From Pokkaliibacter sp. MBI-7 (GTDB taxonomy: Bacteria; Pseudomonadota; Gammaproteobacteria; Pseudomonadales; Balneatricaceae), in contig NZ_JARVTG010000001.1 of assembly GCF_029846635.1 (NCBI RefSeq), forward strand, positions 2,175,001 to 2,239,000: 64,000 nucleotides of DNA. Reading direction: 5' to 3'. The notes beneath the pieces are model-generated. The model did no database searches, was not told the origin of the DNA, and was given only the letters and a program-made list of their open reading frames with translations. The translations under genes and the position numbers were made by a program. Positions 36,153 to 45,154 of the stretch are shown here, piece after piece. How positions within the stretch are numbered: the first letter of the stretch is position 1; each line of letters begins with the position of its first letter.

Positions 36153-37046
36153 ATGCCGTCGCTGATCATTGGACTGGCCAGTGCCAGCCTGATTGTACTG
36201 AACACCCTGATCGGTATCGTACCGATGCTGATCCTGGCCCTGCTCAAAGCCCTGCTGCCGGTACCCGCCCTGCGTCGGCGTTGTGGTACCGGCGTACGCT
36301 GGATAGCCCGCTGCTGGGCACTAGCCAATCGGCGGATATTGCACGCGCTGACCGGCACCGAGTGGGATATTCGGGGCCGTGAGCACATCCTGTCGCAACG
36401 CTCGACCCTGATTATCTGTAACCATCAGAGCTGGGTGGATATACCTGCGCTGATGGAACTGATGCTGGAAAAGGCACCGTTCTTTACTTTCTTCCTAAAG
36501 CGCGAACTGTTCTGGGTGCCTCTGCTAGGGCTGGCATGGTGGGCACTGGATTACCCCTTCATGCGCCGCTACAGCCGTGCTGAACTGGAGCGACGCCCGC
36601 AACTGCGTGGCAAAGACCTGGAGATTACCCGTATCGCCTGTGACAAACTGCAGGACCGCAAGGTCACCCTGATCAATTACGTGGAAGGCACGCGCTTTAC
36701 TCAGCGCAAACACGATCAGCAGCAGTCTCCGTTCAGCCATCTGCTAAAACCAAGAGCGGGAGGCGTGGCCTTTGTGCTGTCAGCCATGCACCAGCAGATC
36801 GATACCGTGCTGGACGTCACCATTGTCTATGCTGATGGCAGCGTACCCAGTTTCTGGCATCTGCTGTCCGGGCAGATTCGTCGGGTGGTGATGGAGGTCC
36901 GCGCCATTCCGGTGCCGGAGGCGCTGCGGGAAGGGGATTATCAACAGGATGAACAGTTCCGTGCAGCCTTTCAGGACTGGATCAACAGCCTGTGGCAACA
37001 CAAGGATCAGCGCATCACCGCCCTCAGGCAACAGGCGCAGGGCTGA
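36153..37046 (+). CDS. yihG: YihG-like 1-acyl-glycerol-phosphate acyltransferase family protein
   Basis: A 297-residue membrane acyltransferase of the PlsC superfamily. An N-terminal hydrophobic helix is followed by the HX4D motif NHQSWVDIPAL and the second motif YVEGTRFTQRKH. In E. coli, YihG is a lysophosphatidate acyltransferase linked to specific fatty-acid content and motility. Length fits this subgroup (310 in E. coli). It is a single gene between the GGDEF-EAL gene and a small membrane-protein gene on the other strand. Confidence 0.85.
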   Translation: MPSLIIGLASASLIVLNTLIGIVPMLILALLKALLPVPALRRRCGTGVRWIARCWALANRRILHALTGTEWDIRGREHILSQRSTLIICNHQSWVDIPALMELMLEKAPFFTFFLKRELFWVPLLGLAWWALDYPFMRRYSRAELERRPQLRGKDLEITRIACDKLQDRKVTLINYVEGTRFTQRKHDQQQSPFSHLLKPRAGGVAFVLSAMHQQIDTVLDVTIVYADGSVPSFWHLLSGQIRRVVMEVRAIPVPEALREGDYQQDEQFRAAFQDWINSLWQHKDQRITALRQQAQG

Positions 37047-37074
37047 TTCTGCTGGTTAACAACGGGCTCTGAGA

Positions 37075-37359
37075 TCAGCGGCGGCGGGAATACAACCCCA
37101 TCAGACACAGCACAAACCCCGCCAGTGCTGCTAGCATCGACAGGTTGACCAGCAGTGGATAGCGCTCAGCGAAAGGTATAAAGGGCATCGTGACAGCAAA
37201 GGTGCATTCATGCAGCCGGTAGTCATACTGCCCACCTTGCAGGATGCATTCGTTGACGCTGCCGAACTCGTGCCAGTACACCCCCATCAACAGCAGTAAT
37301 GGTGCTATCAGCAACACCAAACCCCAGCGCAACATCACCTTCCTGCCCCCTATCTGCAA
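37075..37359 (-). CDS. Small membrane protein, function unknown
   Basis: A 94-residue product with two predicted membrane helices (about 10-27 GLVLLIAPLLLLMGVYW, and 70-90 LLVNLSMLAALAGFVLCLMG). Between them is a short loop with two cysteines (NECILQGGQYDYRLHEC) that may face the periplasm and form a disulfide. No family is recognised. An internal ATG at residue 9 is an alternative start. It converges with the YihG-like gene. Confidence 0.6.
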   Translation of the reverse strand: MQIGGRKVMLRWGLVLLIAPLLLLMGVYWHEFGSVNECILQGGQYDYRLHECTFAVTMPFIPFAERYPLLVNLSMLAALAGFVLCLMGLYSRRR

Positions 37360-37586
37360 AGCGCGGCAATGCTAGCACATCTTGCTGGAATGACGTTTTG
37401 CGATGACACCCCCAAAGACGCCAATCTGGTCGTCCGTTGATCTGCACAGATCAGTCGACATGACGGCCAGCGCTGGCAGCTGAACCGTTATAGCTAATTT
37501 TCTGACCGCCACTATAATCAGGCGGAAAAATTTCAACGCTATTTCCAAAGGGGCAGGCAGTTAGTTGAACCTGTTCCAGCTACCAA

Positions 37587-37613
37587 TAAGAACTCAGCTC
37601 GCACCGCCGATGA
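37587..37613 (+). promoter_or_regulatory. FliA (sigma-28)-type promoter for the chemotaxis receptor gene
   Basis: TAAG (37587-37590), a 15-bp spacer and GCCGATGA (37606-37613) match the sigma-28 pattern TAAA-N15-GCCGATAA with two mismatches. It lies 115 bp upstream of the GTG start of the chemoreceptor gene, the type of gene normally in this regulon. The rest of the 368-bp gap (37360-37727) shows no gene. Confidence 0.7.
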
Positions 37614-37727
37614 AAAACCAATAATTAAGCGGTGCAGCGCCACTTTGATGAAAGATGTTGTACCTGCCAGTGCCCACTGCCCCCCGAAAGCCTACAGAAC
37701 TCATTAGATGAATTGAGGTTGATTACT

Positions 37728-39359
37728 GTGCAAAGCATCATCAAGCATGTCTCCATCAACAAGAAACTGGCACTGCTGTTTGGCCTGATGACCCTGGTGG
37801 TGATCCTGATCGCCAGCTACAACCTGATCATGCTGCGTGGCCAGATCATGGCGGAGCGCCAGTTGCAGAATAAGGACATCGTCGAGCAGGCCAACAGCCT
37901 GATCGGCCATTACGCCGCGCTGGCCAGACAGGGCAAACTCAGCGAAGCCGACGCCCAGCAGCAGGCCATGGCCGCCGTGGGCGCCATGCGCTACGCGGGT
38001 AACAACTATGTTTTCATCATTTCTGAGCAGGGTACGTTCGTCATGCACCCGCTGCTGCCAAAACTGAATGGTCAGAATCTGGCACAGGTGAAAGATGCCG
38101 GCGGCGACCCCTTCCTGACCCGCATGATCACTGATGTGCGCCAGTCCGGTGAAGCGGTTGCGCAATATCAGTGGAGCAAGGACGGCCAGTCCGCAGCGGT
38201 GCCCAAGGTGGCTTATGCACAGCGGGCGCCAGCGTGGAGCTGGGTCGCGGCCACCGGTGTCTATCTGGATGATGTCGACAGCCTGTTCTGGCACGAGGCG
38301 CGCAAACTGATCGCCGTGCTGGTGGGGGCACTGCTGATCACCGTCTACCTCAGCCGGGAAATCAGCCGCAGCATCAGCCAGCCACTGCAGGGGGCGCTGG
38401 CCGTTATCGAGCAGATGGCCAAAGGCAACCTGACCAGCCGCCTGAACCATCAGTCCCGCGATGAGCTGGGTGTACTCAGTCAGCGTCTGGATCAGTCACT
38501 CGACAGCCTGCAGCAGCTGGTCAGGTCCATGCATGAACAGGCCAACAATCTGAATCAGCACAGTGCCGAGCTGTCTGCTACGGCAGAGCAGAGCCGCAAG
38601 GGTATCGAGCAGCAGAACAACGAGACCAATCAGCTGGTCACCGCCATGCAGGAAATGGCTGCCAGTTCGGTGGAAGTATCGCAGCACGCAGTCAACACGG
38701 CGCACACCACTCAGGAAGTCAGTGAGCGCGCACAGGCCGGGCACAAACTGGTGCAGGAAAATATCCAGCAGATCAGTTCTCTGGCACAGGCCATCGAAAC
38801 CTCCGCAGATACCGTCACCATGCTGGAAAAACACGGCGAGGAAGTCGGCACCATCCTGCAGCAGATCACGGCCATCTCCGAACAGACCAATTTGCTCGCC
38901 CTGAATGCCGCTATCGAGGCAGCCCGTGCTGGCGAACAGGGCCGTGGCTTTGCCGTGGTGGCCGATGAAGTGCGCACCCTGGCCATGCGTACCCGCCAGT
39001 CCACCGAAGAGATTACCCAGCTCAACGAACGCTTGCGGCAAGCCTGTCAGGATGCCGTGCAGTCAATGCACCGTGGGCTACAGCAGGCCGAGAAAAGCGT
39101 CAGTCACACCGAAGAAACCGGTGCACATTTTGATGTCATCGTGGGCAAGATCGACGAAATTCGTGATATGAACGCCATGGTTGCTACTGCTGTCCAGCAG
39201 CAAAGCAACGTGGCTGAAGAGATGAGCCGCAATCTGGCCAATATCGCCACCATTGCTCATCAGACTGACAGTGGCTCTCACCATATCGCCCGGCAAAGCG
39301 GACTGGTGGCCAGCAGCGCCAGAGACATGCAGCAATGGACGGCACGCTTTAGCGTTTGA
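37728..39359 (+). CDS. Methyl-accepting chemotaxis protein with single Cache sensor
   Basis: A 543-residue chemoreceptor: TM1 (about 14-36), periplasmic single-Cache domain (YAGNNYVFIISEQGTFVMHP), TM2 (about 193-208), HAMP domain and a signalling helix with the hairpin tip EQTNLLALNAAIEAARAGEQ. There is no C-terminal pentapeptide tether. The start chosen is GTG at 37728 with GAGG nine bases upstream; the open frame extends 96 bp further but that part has no signal-anchor character. A FliA-type promoter lies upstream. Small organic acids are typical sCache ligands, but the ligand here is unknown. Confidence 0.94.
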   Translation: MQSIIKHVSINKKLALLFGLMTLVVILIASYNLIMLRGQIMAERQLQNKDIVEQANSLIGHYAALARQGKLSEADAQQQAMAAVGAMRYAGNNYVFIISEQGTFVMHPLLPKLNGQNLAQVKDAGGDPFLTRMITDVRQSGEAVAQYQWSKDGQSAAVPKVAYAQRAPAWSWVAATGVYLDDVDSLFWHEARKLIAVLVGALLITVYLSREISRSISQPLQGALAVIEQMAKGNLTSRLNHQSRDELGVLSQRLDQSLDSLQQLVRSMHEQANNLNQHSAELSATAEQSRKGIEQQNNETNQLVTAMQEMAASSVEVSQHAVNTAHTTQEVSERAQAGHKLVQENIQQISSLAQAIETSADTVTMLEKHGEEVGTILQQITAISEQTNLLALNAAIEAARAGEQGRGFAVVADEVRTLAMRTRQSTEEITQLNERLRQACQDAVQSMHRGLQQAEKSVSHTEETGAHFDVIVGKIDEIRDMNAMVATAVQQQSNVAEEMSRNLANIATIAHQTDSGSHHIARQSGLVASSARDMQQWTARFSV

Positions 39360-39450
39360 GGTGTGCTAATCGCCTGAAGTGCGCACGCAGGGGGTCTGGT
39401 CAGCCCGTTGTGGCCGACACCTGGCAACGCGTGTGCACGTTCTCAGCACA

Positions 39451-39480
39451 ACGGGGCAGCGATCCGCTCTGCCCCGTCTT
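39451..39480 (+). terminator. Terminator-like hairpin after the chemoreceptor gene
   Basis: A perfect 9-bp stem ACGGGGCAG/CTGCCCCGT (39451-39459 with 39469-39477) has a nine-base loop. The T-run is short (CTTGCC). It lies about 90 bp past the receptor stop and could also serve the converging lipoprotein gene. Confidence 0.55.
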
Positions 39481-39562
39481 GCCTTATACCCGGTGGGTAT
39501 TTCCCTTCCTGTCGCGTGCGGCTAACGGCCCGCGCTCTGAATAGTAGTGGTAACAGTGGCCA

Positions 39563-39730
39563 TCAGTGGCCATGGTAACCGGAACCCGGTCCACCGCCGC
39601 CGCCCCAGTGGCCACCACCACCTCCACCGCCGCCACCATCATGCGGTCCCCATGGGAACCAGGGATAGCAGCCACCCAGTGTCAGGCCCTGCAACGCCAC
39701 GGCAGACAACATCAACATCTTTTTCTTCAC
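39563..39730 (-). CDS. Tiny glycine-rich lipoprotein
   Basis: A short gene read from a GTG at 39730 to a TGA at 39563, giving 55 residues. The start VKKKMLMLSAVALQGLT leads to the lipobox LGGC, lipidated at C21. The mature part is only ~35 residues: YPWFPWGPHD, a run of nine glycines, HW, five glycines, then PGSGYHGH. AGGAGAG lies six bases before the GTG. Signal, lipobox and ribosome-binding site make it a convincing gene. Function is unknown; the Trp/His/Gly composition could suit metal binding or surface roles, but that is speculation. Confidence 0.75.
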   Translation of the reverse strand: MKKKMLMLSAVALQGLTLGGCYPWFPWGPHDGGGGGGGGGHWGGGGGPGSGYHGH

Positions 39731-39951
39731 GATTCTCTCCTCGCACCATCTGACGCGGTGTGCGCGATGATGCCACAGCCGTCAACAGCATAGCGGCAGC
39801 GCTGTATAGAGAGTGTAAAGGGCAGCATGGGTGCGTAGCAGTGGTGGTATGGGCTGAAGCAGAGATTGCAGGTCGTGTCGGCCACGTAACAACAGATTAA
39901 CGTGGCCGGCACAGACGCGCTGGAGAGACGCGCATGAGGGGAGTAACAGGC

Positions 39952-41568
39952 TTAATACACGTCGCGCAGATAGCGCTTTTCCATCCGCAACCTGAGCAGA
40001 TAACGCCCGGCATCCGCCACGCTCATGCCGCCTTCCACCAGCACCTGACGTAGCGCCCGATCCACATCAGCGGCCATACGGGTCTTGTCACCACAGACGT
40101 AGAGACAAGCGCCATTTTCCAGCCAGGCGAACACCTCGGCAGCGTGTTGCAGCAACAGGTGCTGGACGTAGACAGACTCTGCCTGATCACGGGAGAAGGC
40201 CAGATCCAGACGGGTCAGCTCCTTGCGCAGCTGCCAGCGCAGCAGGTCCGCCTGATAAAGATAATGGCTGGCGCGATGACGCTCACCGAAGAACAGCCAG
40301 TTACGGCCACCGGCCTGCAGCTGTTCACGTTCATGCAGAAAGGCTCTGAAAGGCGCAATACCAGTACCCGGGCCAATCATGATGACATCGCGCTCAGGGT
40401 CTTCCGGCAGGCGGAATAATGGACTGGGCTGCAGGAACACCGGCACTTTGGACCCCAGCGGCAAGCTCGCCAGCCAACCCGAGGCGGTACCCTGCACGGT
40501 GGCGCCCTGCTTGCTGTAACTCAGGGTAGCGACAGTCAGATGTAACTCGTCAGGATGGCTCAGCGGGCTGGCACTCAGCGAATAGTAACGGGGCAGTAAA
40601 CCGCTCTGTCGGGCCAGCAGCTGCAACGGATCAACCTGCCCTGACACCCGGCGCAATACCTCGGCCAGATCCGCCGTGAACTGGAACTGACACAGAGCCT
40701 GCACCTGACTGGGATGCAGCAGGGCCTGTAACCATTCGGCCCCGGTAACCTCAGCCAGCCACTGCAGCATGGTCTGGCCGGGCGTTGTCAGCTCGATATA
40801 CCGGCTCAGCAACTCAGCAATGGGGCCATCATGGCCATCGGCACGGCGGCAGTATTCATTGCCCTGCAACCCCGCCGCCGCCAGCACTTCCTCGACCCGC
40901 TGACGGCTGTTGACCGGCATCACCCCGATACTGTCACCCGCCTGATAATGTATCCCGGCACCGCTGATATTCAGTACATAGTGGCGTACGTCTTTGTCAG
41001 CCGTAGCAGAGGTCAAACGGTGCTGATGCGTCAGCGTCGCCAGAAAAGGCTCTCGTGCACTGTAGGTCTTGCTGAAGGCCAGTAGCTTTTCCGGTACCGC
41101 CAGCCCAAGGCGTGGCAGCAAGCGGCTGAGCCACTGGTTATAGGTTGGCTGAAAGCTGGTATCGGCCTCGAACAGGGGCACCAGCACATGGGCACCCTGC
41201 TCCGCCAGCAGACGATAAAGATCACGACCGGCCTGACAGAAAGAATCGTAGGCACGATCTCCCAGCGCCAGCACCGCCATCTGTTTTTCCTGCACCTGCA
41301 GCCGTTTGGCTTTCAGTTCGCTGAGGAAATGCCCGCCGTTGGAGGGGATATCACCGGCGCCATAGGTGCTGCTGATCAGCAGCAGAATATCGGCGTGCGC
41401 CACCTGGGCTGCCAGATCGTCAAGACTCAGACAGGTAATGGAGAGCGTCTGGGAGGGTAGTTGCTGCTGGAACTGATCGTGCAGCAGTTGGGTCAGATGT
41501 CTGGCCAGCGTTTCGGCATTACCCGATTCGCTGGCATAACCGACCGCAATAGAGGGCGCTGCGGTCAT
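39952..41568 (-). CDS. CysJ-like diflavin reductase
   Basis: A 538-residue flavoprotein with the sulfite reductase alpha-subunit layout: FMN-binding flavodoxin domain (YASESGNAETLA, SSTYGAGDIPSNG), FAD domain with RYYSLSASP, and NADPH domain (MIGPGTGIAPFRAFL, GDKTRMAADVD) ending in MEKRYLRDVY, close to the CysJ C-terminus. It is somewhat shorter than E. coli CysJ (599). No cysI or cysH is nearby, so its electron acceptor is not evident. It starts five bases after the DUF416 gene ends. Confidence 0.87.
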   Translation of the reverse strand: MTAAPSIAVGYASESGNAETLARHLTQLLHDQFQQQLPSQTLSITCLSLDDLAAQVAHADILLLISSTYGAGDIPSNGGHFLSELKAKRLQVQEKQMAVLALGDRAYDSFCQAGRDLYRLLAEQGAHVLVPLFEADTSFQPTYNQWLSRLLPRLGLAVPEKLLAFSKTYSAREPFLATLTHQHRLTSATADKDVRHYVLNISGAGIHYQAGDSIGVMPVNSRQRVEEVLAAAGLQGNEYCRRADGHDGPIAELLSRYIELTTPGQTMLQWLAEVTGAEWLQALLHPSQVQALCQFQFTADLAEVLRRVSGQVDPLQLLARQSGLLPRYYSLSASPLSHPDELHLTVATLSYSKQGATVQGTASGWLASLPLGSKVPVFLQPSPLFRLPEDPERDVIMIGPGTGIAPFRAFLHEREQLQAGGRNWLFFGERHRASHYLYQADLLRWQLRKELTRLDLAFSRDQAESVYVQHLLLQHAAEVFAWLENGACLYVCGDKTRMAADVDRALRQVLVEGGMSVADAGRYLLRLRMEKRYLRDVY

Positions 41569-41573
41569 GGGTG

Positions 41574-42179
41574 TTACTCGTCGTCAGAGATCCCGATGGC
41601 ACTTACGCCTTCATTGACAGCCGCTGCACGCAGCTCGTCGATCCAGGCAGCATCCACCTTGGTGTGCTGCTTCAGCTCATCCAGCAACCAGGCAACGTAT
41701 TCGTCCTGCTGCTGAGTCAGCTCATGGGTATTGATCAGACGTACCAGCTCTTCGTCGGACAGGTCATCATTGGGTGCCGTGAACTCGACAAAACCGGCGA
41801 TGCATTCCTGGACTACCTGTGCCGAAGAGGCAGCATCGGCGGCTTCGCCACTTTCCAGTGCATTCAGCGCGGTATTCAGGGCGACACAGGAGTCCAGTGC
41901 GGCGTGAGCACCGTACATATCGAACTCACGCAGATCAGGAGTGACGCTGTCCAGCTCGTCCAGCAGCTCTTCCACATGGACCACGTTGCGACGGCCCGCC
42001 AGCTTGTCCCAGGTCTTGTCCAGTGCGTTGCGCAGCACCGCTGCATCACCGAATTCGGCGACCCGCGCAAACAGGGCATAGTTGGGGAAAAGGCGTTCTG
42101 CCATGGAGACCGCGAACAGGGCGCGCTGCCACTCTGGGCGCTGTTCCAGTAATTGTTCGAGATCATCAAGCTGATACAT
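41574..42179 (-). CDS. yjaG: DUF416 (YjaG) family protein
   Basis: A ~200-residue cytoplasmic protein matching the DUF416 family, with PEWQRALFAVSMAERLFPNY near the start, then AEFGDAAVLRNALDKTWDKL, EFDMYGAHAALDSCVALN and the C-terminal IDELRAAAVNEGVSAIGI. The E. coli homologue YjaG has no firmly known function. The start at 42179 is where similarity begins; an ATG at 42206 would add nine residues. It is upstream of the CysJ-like gene in the same unit. Confidence 0.87.
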   Translation of the reverse strand: MYQLDDLEQLLEQRPEWQRALFAVSMAERLFPNYALFARVAEFGDAAVLRNALDKTWDKLAGRRNVVHVEELLDELDSVTPDLREFDMYGAHAALDSCVALNTALNALESGEAADAASSAQVVQECIAGFVEFTAPNDDLSDEELVRLINTHELTQQQDEYVAWLLDELKQHTKVDAAWIDELRAAAVNEGVSAIGISDDE

Positions 42180-42408
42180 TGAAGAGGTACTCCGGCGGGT
42201 ATTCATTGGACGGGCATTTTACCCCAGTAGCCGATCACGGGTACAGGCTGAATGATCAGAGAATGAGCAGAAATCGTGCCGGACCGGTACCGATCAGGCG
42301 CTTTTCTGCCTTCTTGCCCCGCACTGCAAAAGCACACTGAATCCACACGGTGGAGACTGGGATCACAGTGCTAGCATGCCCTCATTCTTCATCACGCAGG
42401 AATGGACC

Positions 42409-42807
42409 ATGCGCACACTGATCAGTAGCCTCGCCCTTGCCTTCTTGGCCTTTATCCTGTGGATCATCTATCAGGCCGACACCGGCGCCAGCAACCTCTT
42501 TCTCGACTTTGTCCGCCGTACACCCTACGCCGACAAGGTCGGCCATCTGGGCCTGTTTGGCCTGCTCACCCTGCTGGTCAATCTGGCCAGCGCCTGCCGC
42601 GGAATACGCTGGCAGCGCCTGACCTTACCCTACGGCACGCTGGCGGTACTGAGCTTCGTGCTGCTGGAAGAACTGAGCCAATACTTCTTCCCTTCCCGCA
42701 CCCTGGATGGCAAGGATCTGCTGGCCGATGCACTGGGCATTGCAGCCTTCACCTGGCTGAGCCTAGTGCTGCACCGACAGCTGACGGGAAGGCGGGTGCA
42801 AGCCTGA
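42409..42807 (+). CDS. VanZ-like membrane protein
   Basis: A 132-residue integral membrane protein with four predicted helices. Motifs TPYADKVGHLGLFGLLT and LSFVLLEELSQYFFPSRTLDGKDLLAD correspond to the VanZ-like family pattern. Function in most bacteria is unknown. AGGA lies seven bases before the ATG at 42409. It stands alone. Confidence 0.82.
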   Translation: MRTLISSLALAFLAFILWIIYQADTGASNLFLDFVRRTPYADKVGHLGLFGLLTLLVNLASACRGIRWQRLTLPYGTLAVLSFVLLEELSQYFFPSRTLDGKDLLADALGIAAFTWLSLVLHRQLTGRRVQA

Positions 42808-42858
42808 CCCACCGGTAATGTGCCCGGCCGCTACCATTGGCTGGCAGCGTTTTGCTGT

Positions 42859-43290
42859 TCAGCCCTTGCGTTCAATCCTGTTGCCCGGCGCCACTACCCA
42901 GCAGCGTGGATGGGCGTCGAACCCGACCTTGGGGTAGTAGTCCTGTGCGGCGGGAGCGGCCAGCAGAATCAACGTGCACTTTGGCCCCAGCTGCTGACGG
43001 GTCAGCTCCATCAGTTCGATGCCGATGCCCTGATGCTGACAGGCCTTGTCGACCGCCAGATCAGACAGGTAGCAGCAGTAGTGGAAGTCAGTCACAGCGC
43101 GCGACACCCCTACTAGGGTTTCACCGTCCCAGGCGGTGATCAGCAGATCGGCATGATCAAGCATGCCCTGAATGGTGGTACGGTCATCCACCGGGCGGCG
43201 CTCGCCCAGACTGGAGCGGTTAAGCACATCAACAAACTGCTCAGCGGTCAGTGTGCGATCCAGATGGTAGTGCAGAGAAGAAGTGGACAT
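42859..43290 (-). CDS. GNAT family N-acetyltransferase
   Basis: A 143-residue single-domain GNAT protein. The acetyl-CoA motif is DKACQHQGIGIELMELTRQQ, preceded by the beta-strand LSDLAVD, and followed by APAAQDYYPKVGF, which is typical of small-molecule or protein acetyltransferases. Substrate unknown. A separate unit just downstream of the alpha/beta hydrolase gene. Confidence 0.88.
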   Translation of the reverse strand: MSTSSLHYHLDRTLTAEQFVDVLNRSSLGERRPVDDRTTIQGMLDHADLLITAWDGETLVGVSRAVTDFHYCCYLSDLAVDKACQHQGIGIELMELTRQQLGPKCTLILLAAPAAQDYYPKVGFDAHPRCWVVAPGNRIERKG

Positions 43291-43370
43291 AGCAGCCCCT
43301 TGTAGACAGCGTGAATGTGGAAGCAGTCAGGAAGACCAGCCGATACAAATGCCTGAAGCCATTGCTCAGG

Positions 43371-44165
43371 TCAATGCAGCTGCTGTATCCACGTTGCTAC
43401 ATGCTGGACAAAGGCAGCTTCCTGCCCACGGTAGCCGTGAGCTGACAACGAGTCGCAATCGGCGCTGTCGCCTGCACCACCATCGATATATATCAGCCTG
43501 GTCTGCGCCAGCGGCATCCGAGCAGGTATCTGTGCCGCGCCTCTGGCCGGAGTGACCGGGCACTGATCATCATGGTTGGCCACAATCAGGGTGGGCAGTG
43601 CCACCTGCTGCAGGCCTGCATCAAATACCGTCTCGTGACTGCCACCCGACACCGTAACAGGCTCGCTGAGTACCACGCCGTGCAGGCGTGCAGTCAGATG
43701 GGCAGCGCCATTGACGGCTGCGATCGAGCCCTGACTGGTCCCCAGCAGAATCACCGGTGCAGCAGTCTGACCTGCTATACGGTCCAGCCAGCGGTTGAGG
43801 TACGCCAGATAGGCAGAGGAGGATCGCTGACCGCGCAGGCTATGGCGATCAGGTGCATCGGGCAGCAGAACGGCATAGCCACGCGCAAGCCAGTCACGAC
43901 GGGTGCGCACCAGCACATTAGCGCGGTGAGCCAGATGACCATCCGCTGTCAGCCCCAGCTGTCCGGTACCGCCGATCAGCATCAGCAGGACCGCACGCGG
44001 ATGAGCAGGGCTTAAATACAGGGCACGCGCGGTGCTGCCCGGCAGGGTCAACACCTCAGTGGTATAAGCCGGTCCCGTTAGCGGGGCAGCATGGCCTGCG
44101 GCGGCCATCGCAATAAGCAGCAGCGCCAGCAACGTGCCGTACCCCCTTTGTTTTCCCAGCCCCAT
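43371..44165 (-). CDS. Secreted alpha/beta hydrolase
   Basis: A 264-residue precursor with a signal sequence (GTLLALLLIAMAAAGHA) and an alpha/beta-hydrolase fold. The nucleophile elbow is GTSQGS; the acidic region HDDQCP and the histidine in SLSAHGYRGQ complete a plausible triad. Two cysteines (DDQCP and DSADCDS) could form a disulfide in the periplasm. The ATG at 44165 is chosen because the signal peptide begins there. It follows the HMG-CoA lyase-like gene by 19 bp, so it may belong to that operon. Substrate unknown. Confidence 0.82.
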   Translation of the reverse strand: MGLGKQRGYGTLLALLLIAMAAAGHAAPLTGPAYTTEVLTLPGSTARALYLSPAHPRAVLLMLIGGTGQLGLTADGHLAHRANVLVRTRRDWLARGYAVLLPDAPDRHSLRGQRSSSAYLAYLNRWLDRIAGQTAAPVILLGTSQGSIAAVNGAAHLTARLHGVVLSEPVTVSGGSHETVFDAGLQQVALPTLIVANHDDQCPVTPARGAAQIPARMPLAQTRLIYIDGGAGDSADCDSLSAHGYRGQEAAFVQHVATWIQQLH

Positions 44166-44184
44166 AGTTTGCCCCGCTTGCAGG

Positions 44185-45144
44185 TCACGACTGGGCTTTG
44201 ACACTCCCGCGCTGACGCAGTTCCGAGCTTTTTCCCGCCTTGAGAATCTGCCCGGGCAGATCGTGACCGAGCAAGGTGGGCAGCTCACGGCCGATCGCCA
44301 GCAGTGCATCCAGATCAACGCCGGTGGCGATACCGCAGCCTTCCAGCATATGCACCGTATCCTCGGTGCTGATATTACCGCTGGCGCCCGGTGCATAGGG
44401 GCAACCGCCAATGCCGCCCAGCGAGGCATCAAACGAGCGCGCGCCAGCCTCCACAGCGGCCAGCACATTGGCCAGCCCCATCCCGCGGGTATTGTGGAAA
44501 TGCAGCGTCAGGGGCAGCTGCGGATAGGCTGGTCTGACCGCCGCGACGCGCTCATACACCTGCCGGGGGAAGGCCATGCCGGTGGTATCGGCCAGCGTGA
44601 TGCTGTGCATGCCGAGCTCCAGATAGGCATCAATGGCCCAGCGTACCCGCTCATCACTCTGCCCGCCGCCAAACGGGCAGCCAAATGCGGTGGCCAGCGT
44701 GCCATTGACCTTCATCGGTGAGCCCTGCAGCAGGGACATCACGTCGGCAAACTGCGCCAGCGACTGGGCACAGGTCATACGCATATTGGCCAGATTGTGT
44801 TCTTCGCCAATCGACATCACCAGATTGATCTCATCCACCGAGCACTCCAGCGCCCGCTCCGCCCCACGCACATTGGGTACCAGCGCCACATAGGTGACGC
44901 CGGGATGACGAATGATCTCGGCCATCACTTCCGCCGCATCACGCAGATTGGGAATGGCTCTGGGTGACACAAAGGAGGTCACCTCGATCTTGGCCAGCCC
45001 GGTGCAGGACAGCTGATCGACCAGCGCGATCTTGGCCTCGGTCGGCACGAACAGCGCTTCACTCTGCAGCCCGTCGCGGGTCATCACTTCGTTGATGGCC
45101 AGTTGCGGCCGCTCACCGGCCGCCAGTGCTGAAAACAGACTCAT
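44185..45144 (-). CDS. HMG-CoA lyase-like enzyme
   Basis: A 319-residue TIM-barrel lyase of the HMGL/isopropylmalate synthase superfamily. It shows NEVMTRDGLQSE, EVTSFVSPRAIPNL, DTTGMAFPRQVYE, LHFHNTRGMGLAN, and the catalytic-cysteine loop GGIGGCPYAPGASGNISTED. It probably splits a branched hydroxyacyl-CoA to acetyl-CoA plus a keto acid or acetoacetate. GGGAAAGG precedes the ATG at 45144. The adjoining CoA-transferase gene suggests that the free acid is first activated. Confidence 0.9.
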   Translation of the reverse strand: MSLFSALAAGERPQLAINEVMTRDGLQSEALFVPTEAKIALVDQLSCTGLAKIEVTSFVSPRAIPNLRDAAEVMAEIIRHPGVTYVALVPNVRGAERALECSVDEINLVMSIGEEHNLANMRMTCAQSLAQFADVMSLLQGSPMKVNGTLATAFGCPFGGGQSDERVRWAIDAYLELGMHSITLADTTGMAFPRQVYERVAAVRPAYPQLPLTLHFHNTRGMGLANVLAAVEAGARSFDASLGGIGGCPYAPGASGNISTEDTVHMLEGCGIATGVDLDALLAIGRELPTLLGHDLPGQILKAGKSSELRQRGSVKAQS

Positions 45145-45154
45145 GACCTTTCCC

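Noticed and set aside
39880..39907. Inverted repeat GGCCACGT/ACGTGGCC after the CysJ-like gene as a terminator
   Set aside because: There is no T-run on the minus strand. It may still be an operator or mRNA-stability hairpin, but nothing supports this.
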